A DNA stretch of 64,000 nt from Cupriavidus sp. YR651 (GTDB lineage Bacteria; Pseudomonadota; Gammaproteobacteria; Burkholderiales; Burkholderiaceae): contig NZ_FMYZ01000011.1 of assembly GCF_900101625.1 (NCBI RefSeq), forward strand, positions 62,001 through 126,000, given 5' to 3'. Within the stretch, counting starts at the first letter, position 1. Every line of letters starts with the position of its first letter. Under the pieces are notes generated by a model that ran no database searches, was not told where the DNA came from, and saw only the letters and a list, made by a program, of their open reading frames with translations. This document shows positions 60,523-64,000 of this stretch, in pieces. Made by a program: the position numbers and the translations under genes.

Positions 60523-61086
60523 ATGTATCTAGACAGGGCGTATTCGGACGATGACGTCCGTAAAATCCTGGCAACCGGCATTGCGCCGAATGCCACTTCG
60601 GAGTGGCCGTGGCTCACGACGCCCGCTGCTGGCGCCGATGCCTTGTCGCCACGGCGCCGTGGCTTCCGGACGGTGTGGGGCAGGATCACGCTTGAGACGT
60701 TCGAGAGTGATATCTCGCTTGCCGGCTACCTGGCGGAGGATCCGTTTTTCGACCTGGGGTTGCTCTGGGGCAATGGCGCCGCCGTGGGCACCAACTTAAG
60801 CGATCTGGTTTGCATGCACTTCGTGCGGATCGCCGATCTTACGATCAGCGCCGCGGGCTGGCACTGGGAGGAGGGTGACGAGGCCGGTCGGATTTTCCGG
60901 GTCTATGCGACTCTCCGAAAGTCCGACGATGGGCAAAGTCGTCGCCTTGGCCGGGCCATCGGCAGCGCCCTGCTGAGGGCAGGCATTCCGGAGCTGGCCG
61001 AAGCCTGTAGCCACACTGACTATCTTGCCGCGCTAAGAGATTTCGCGGAACTTCCAACGCGGCCTTGTCCGAATCAAGCGGGCTAA
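60523..61086 (+). CDS. Unknown protein under control of element C
   Basis: 187 residues, soluble and acidic, no signal peptide. Sequence includes YLAEDPFFDLGLLWGNGAAVG and WHWEEGDEAGRIFRVYATLR. No family recognised. Shared control element with the T4SS and regulator operons implies a transfer-linked or entry-linked role. Confidence 0.6.
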   Translation: MYLDRAYSDDDVRKILATGIAPNATSEWPWLTTPAAGADALSPRRRGFRTVWGRITLETFESDISLAGYLAEDPFFDLGLLWGNGAAVGTNLSDLVCMHFVRIADLTISAAGWHWEEGDEAGRIFRVYATLRKSDDGQSRRLGRAIGSALLRAGIPELAEACSHTDYLAALRDFAELPTRPCPNQAG

Positions 61087-61248
61087 GCAATCGGTGCTGG
61101 GCGCTCGTCAAGCAAATGATATAAATGCCGCCGCACTTGGCACCTTCACAATCCCGAAAAGGTCGTGCTTTCGTGCCATCTTTCGAAGCCCAATTTGTAC
61201 CGCAGCGTGGTTGAATCTACGGGCACAACCATTTATGGAGAATGACGC

Positions 61249-61527
61249 ATGACGAAAGCTGAACTGATCGACGCGATTGCCGCAGGTGTGGACGGTCTGA
61301 CAAAGAACAAGGCCGAGCAAGCCTTGAACGTAACTCTGGTCGCCATCATGGATGCCGTCGCCAAGGGTGAAACGCTGACCTTGGTCGGTTTCGGTGCTTT
61401 CAGCAAGGGACAGCGCGGCGAACGTACAGCCCGCAACCCGCGAACCGGGGAGGAGATTAAGGTCGAAGCTGCGAATACGGTGAAGTTCAAGGCCGGCCAA
61501 AAGTTCAAGGAGGCGGTGAACAAATAG
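61249..61527 (+). CDS. hupB: Plasmid-encoded HU nucleoid protein
   Basis: 92 residues, full family length. TKAELIDAIAAGVDGLTKNKAEQALN, the signature GFGAFSKGQRGERTARNPRTGEEI and the DNA-binding arm are intact. HU bends and packages DNA; plasmid copies may ease replication or regulation. TATGGAG upstream serves as the ribosome site. Confidence 0.95.
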   Translation: MTKAELIDAIAAGVDGLTKNKAEQALNVTLVAIMDAVAKGETLTLVGFGAFSKGQRGERTARNPRTGEEIKVEAANTVKFKAGQKFKEAVNK

Positions 61528-61612
61528 GCGGCGCGGAGCTCGCTGCGATACACCATGACAGTGGCGCTAGCCGGTCGAGCGGTCGAGGCCGATACGCCAG
61601 GTTGGAGAAGGA

Positions 61613-61640
61613 GAAAGGCGCGCCCAGTGACGCGCCTTTC
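61613..61640. terminator. Convergent terminator between hupB and the nuclease gene
   Basis: GAAAGGCGCG-CCCAGTGA-CGCGCCTTTC, 10-bp stem, lying between the plus-strand hupB and minus-strand nuclease. Confidence 0.75.
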
Positions 61641-61681
61641 GTGTTCTTGGAAGGTACGTGCGCCTCGCCGTCTGTACCTCC

Positions 61682-62587
61682 CTACCTGGAGTAGGCAAGG
61701 AGTAGCGACGCCAGCGTTCCAGCATCGCGGACGAGATGTGTGATCTGGCCCGTGATGGCTTCCTTCTCAACGCGGTCACCAGAGACCAACCAGGCGAACG
61801 CAACCCGGCGAGCCGCTTTCTCGCCCGGGTGCGGCGTTGGTGGGGGGAGATCAATGGCCGTGGAGCGCATCGTCACGGACAGTGTTGGGAACGGATCGAT
61901 CCCGGTGAAGTGGCGGAGTTCGTCGACCGTGATGACGCTGTACGCTGGCGTCGCATCATTGCGAGCGATGTAGGCCGCGGCGCCGGTGCCCGGGACATAG
62001 ATTGCCTTCCAGATGAAATCAGGAATCCGAACGCGTCCGCCGAGCATCCTTGCATTGCCGACAAACGCGGGGCCAGTCACTACCTGGATTGAGCCGTACT
62101 GCCGCGCAAGCTTGCGGGTGGAGGTCTCTATGTGGCTCCAGGTGCGGCGATTCGAGACGCTATCCTGTGGCACTACGTTTGCGAGGCTGAAGCTCTCGGC
62201 TTGCGATGCCATATCCGGAAAGTCCCCGCTCGGAGCTAGGTGCCCGCGGTCGAAGCCAGACCGACGACCATAATCGGTCAACTTGGCCCGGTCCGCCTCG
62301 GGCAATCGGCCTTCTTCGTAGAAGTCGCTATCGCGTGGCAGCTTACGCGCCGCGTCCACTCCCTCGCGCGTAAGGCGTTCGGCTGACCACAGTGCTGTGC
62401 GTGTCTGACTCGAATACAGGACGGCGTAGCCCCGATAGCACAGTAGCTGCGTGCCACCGGTAATCTTGCCAACCGATGGTTGGCCGGTCCCGAGAACGTG
62501 GGCACATTGGGGCGACTGGGAATCCCTCGCTCCCGCGTAGAGCGAGGCAAGGGCCAGAATGGCGGCGACGGCGAGCTGGCGAATCAT
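61682..62587 (-). CDS. Secreted DNA/RNA non-specific endonuclease (NucA type)
   Basis: 301 residues from the ATG at 62587 (AGGAG ahead). Signal peptide (LAVAAILALASLYAGA). Active site DRGHLAPSGDFPD, followed by the conserved LANVVPQ (metal-binding Asn). This family hydrolyses DNA and RNA in the periplasm or outside the cell. Carriage on a conjugative backbone is notable; it could act on extracellular DNA or aid entry exclusion. Confidence 0.88.
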   Translation of the reverse strand: MIRQLAVAAILALASLYAGARDSQSPQCAHVLGTGQPSVGKITGGTQLLCYRGYAVLYSSQTRTALWSAERLTREGVDAARKLPRDSDFYEEGRLPEADRAKLTDYGRRSGFDRGHLAPSGDFPDMASQAESFSLANVVPQDSVSNRRTWSHIETSTRKLARQYGSIQVVTGPAFVGNARMLGGRVRIPDFIWKAIYVPGTGAAAYIARNDATPAYSVITVDELRHFTGIDPFPTLSVTMRSTAIDLPPPTPHPGEKAARRVAFAWLVSGDRVEKEAITGQITHLVRDAGTLASLLLAYSR

Positions 62588-62639
62588 CGGGACTCCTAAT
62601 AATGGAAGACCCTTCCAGCTTGACATGTGCTACGCGATG

Positions 62640-63230
62640 TCAAGGCTGCCAGCCGTCTGGCAGGCTGTCGATCGCGTTGCCGACGAACTCCTCCACGTCG
62701 GAGAATGGCCAAGCCTTGTCCGCCAGGGCTTCCTCGGCGATCTCAGCGGCCAATGCCGGAACAGGCTCGAAGCGAATCATGGGTGCGCCGTCGATATAGA
62801 TGATCTTGGCGCGTCGCAGCAGTTTCCGATAGCGCGCGGCGTCGATAAGCACGGTCGCTGGTGGAGCGACGTGCGGGAGTCCATGGCCGGGCTGGGCCAG
62901 CGCAGAAGCCATGGCGGCAAACTTTGGGCCGTTGATTTCCCAATCCGTGGAGGTCTCTGCCAGCAAGCCGAGGAAGAACGGGATATCGGAGGGGGTGAGC
63001 GTCCGCCTGGCCAGCATCGAAATTGCTTGCCGATCGGCGGGCCTATATTCCACGCGGTGGTTCCAGATAGCGCGAAGCTGCTCGAATACAGTGTCGGGAT
63101 CCGCCGCTTCAATCTCTATAGGCGGTGTGGACATGCCACATTCCTCGCAGGCAATCAGGGCCTGAAGGCGGCCGGCAATGTACATGGCAATGCCGTCGCA
63201 GTGGGCGCAATTGAGCAAGCCGCTGGGCAT
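62640..63230 (-). CDS. Lar-like zinc-ribbon protein with unknown C-terminal part
   Basis: 196 residues. The first ~40 (LLNCAHCDGIAMYIAGRL, CEECGMSTP) form a treble-clef/zinc ribbon like Lar-type anti-restriction proteins, with two CxxC pairs. The remainder (AIWNHRVEYRPADRQAISML, FFLGLLAETSTDWEINGP) is unknown. Lar proteins modify type I restriction; here that is only a possibility. Confidence 0.55.
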   Translation of the reverse strand: MPSGLLNCAHCDGIAMYIAGRLQALIACEECGMSTPPIEIEAADPDTVFEQLRAIWNHRVEYRPADRQAISMLARRTLTPSDIPFFLGLLAETSTDWEINGPKFAAMASALAQPGHGLPHVAPPATVLIDAARYRKLLRRAKIIYIDGAPMIRFEPVPALAAEIAEEALADKAWPFSDVEEFVGNAIDSLPDGWQP

Positions 63231-63283
63231 GGGGATATCCGAGTGAAAAGCCGGAATTATGCCTCGTAGCGGCTTGCGCCAGA

Positions 63284-63556
63284 TCAGTGCTCGTTCTGGA
63301 CCCCTCCATAAACGGGCTCATTGATCGCGAGATAGCGCGTGGAAGTGCTTAACAGGCCGCGTCGGGCAGTGCCCTGGAATCCGTGGAGCATGTCGCCGTG
63401 GTCGCGCAGGGCTTGGCCGATCTGCCAGAACTCGTTTAGCCAGTGGCCTTCAGGCCCCTTTGGGCCACCCTGTCGGCCGGTGGCGATGGCACCCCGAATG
63501 GCAAGGACGGTTTCGGGCTCGGGATACTCTTGTTCTTCGTTGCTGTGCTGATCCAT
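63284..63556 (-). CDS. Unknown small protein
   Basis: 90 residues, soluble. MDQHSNEEQEYPEPETVLAI then HWLNEFWQIGQALRDHGDML. No family recognised. It lies between the Gp37/Gp68-like gene and the Lar-like gene on the minus strand, probably in one operon. Confidence 0.5.
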   Translation of the reverse strand: MDQHSNEEQEYPEPETVLAIRGAIATGRQGGPKGPEGHWLNEFWQIGQALRDHGDMLHGFQGTARRGLLSTSTRYLAINEPVYGGVQNEH

Positions 63557-63583
63557 CGGAGTAGTAGAAAGGTATGAGAAATC

Positions 63584-64000
63584 ATCCCGCCGCGCGGGTC
63601 AGGGCGCGCTGGCATGCGGCGGCCACGTCGAGCGGCGTTACAGGGAAGGCGTCGTGCAGAACACCATCGAGCAGTCGACCTGCCACCTTCTTGCCGACGC
63701 GATGCATGACCGTGACGGGAAAGCGTCCCTCGTCGCGCGCGCATGAAATCTTCGCCGGTTTTGAGCGACGTGCCGTGCCGGTCGAGACAGATCCCTCCGT
63801 TGCCCCAGGTTGACGCCTTGTTCACCCACTGCTGGAAGGTGTCGAACGTTCTGAAGACTGGCTCGCCGTTGCTGGTCAGCACGGCGGCGGTGTGCCATTC
63901 ACCCCATTGCTTCAGTAGGAAGGGTACGCCGGCCGCCGCGCATTGGTCGCGCAAGCTACGTGGCCACGCGGGGTGCATGTGGCGCGCCAGAGGCCCGCTC
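63584..64000 (-). pseudogene. Phage Gp37/Gp68 (DUF5131)-like protein, partial and frameshifted
   Basis: Runs in from the right edge: SLRDQCAAAGVPFLLKQWGEWHTA is the conserved Gp37/Gp68 C-terminal signature. Near 63745-63755, a CG-repeat (ATGCGCGCGCGAC) breaks the frame; after a shift the other frame continues as EGRFPVTVMHRVGKKVAGRLLDGVL to a stop at 63584-63586. Loss of one CG would explain it, so this is either a recent pseudogene or a sequencing slip. Confidence 0.65.

Overview
The window reads as a high-GC betaproteobacterial sequence, most like Burkholderiaceae (Cupriavidus/Ralstonia-type). This is inferred from codon use and from the TRAP, DUF3701-integrase and iteron-Rep gene styles. 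It holds the backbone of a self-transmissible plasmid, or of a plasmid-like replicon fused to chromosome-type DNA.

Layout. (1) 1-9144 is metabolic, chromosome-like DNA: a TRAP transporter operon (dctQ-dctM-dctP) continuing into a 2-hydroxyacid dehydrogenase, an RraA-family protein and a KdgK-like sugar kinase, with a divergent GntR/FCD regulator. A flavodoxin remnant follows, then a Crp/Fnr regulator divergent from an acyl-CoA synthetase. (2) 9680-11215 is a DUF3701-type integrase cut off inside its catalytic domain, at the border with the plasmid backbone. (3) 11.9-16.9 kb is the maintenance core: six parS-like palindromes, parA, parB, an iteron origin and a Rep_3-type initiator. (4) 16.9-30.3 kb (minus strand) holds a UvrD-like helicase, DUF4400-type and unknown proteins, a TraD coupling protein, a MobH/TraI_2-like protein, then VirB6, VirB5, VirB4, VirB3, VirB2 and VirB11. 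(5) 30.7-46.4 kb (plus strand) holds VirB8, VirB9, VirB10 and a VirB1-type transglycosylase, followed directly by a type IVb pilus operon (TcpQ/PilL-like proteins, PilT-like transglycosylase, PilN, PilO, PilP, PilQ, PilR, PilS, PilV). (6) 46.4-49.5 kb is small cargo (lipoprotein, zinc-ribbon membrane protein, Pmp3 peptide) and an IS605-type tnpB. (7) 49.5-52.3 kb is a regulatory operon. (8) 52.5-64 kb is a leading-region-like block: SSB, primase, ParM/StbB-like partition, a tyrosine recombinase with a Fis-like tail, HU, a secreted nuclease, Lar-like and Gp37/Gp68-like proteins.

Most interesting point. The regulatory operon encodes a 391-residue protein that appears to be two FlhD-like domains followed by one FlhC-like domain in a single chain, so a dimer would reproduce the FlhD4C2 stoichiometry. 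FlhDC-type activators (AcaCD, SetCD) are known to switch on conjugation in MobH elements, and this window also carries a MobH-like protein. The non-coding DNA holds a matching repeated signal. A 30-bp operator-like motif (AGAAAGCT-N14-AGCTTTCT and variants) occurs seven times, always outside genes: in front of virB11/virB8, pilV, the regulator operon and an unknown gene at 60.5 kb. At three of these loci a GTGAGCATGCTCAC palindrome sits exactly 25 bp ahead of it. Together these look like a plasmid-wide conjugation regulon built on a fused FlhD-FlhD-FlhC regulator.

Limits: all family assignments come from reading motifs by eye, without database searches. Operator-to-regulator links are inference.
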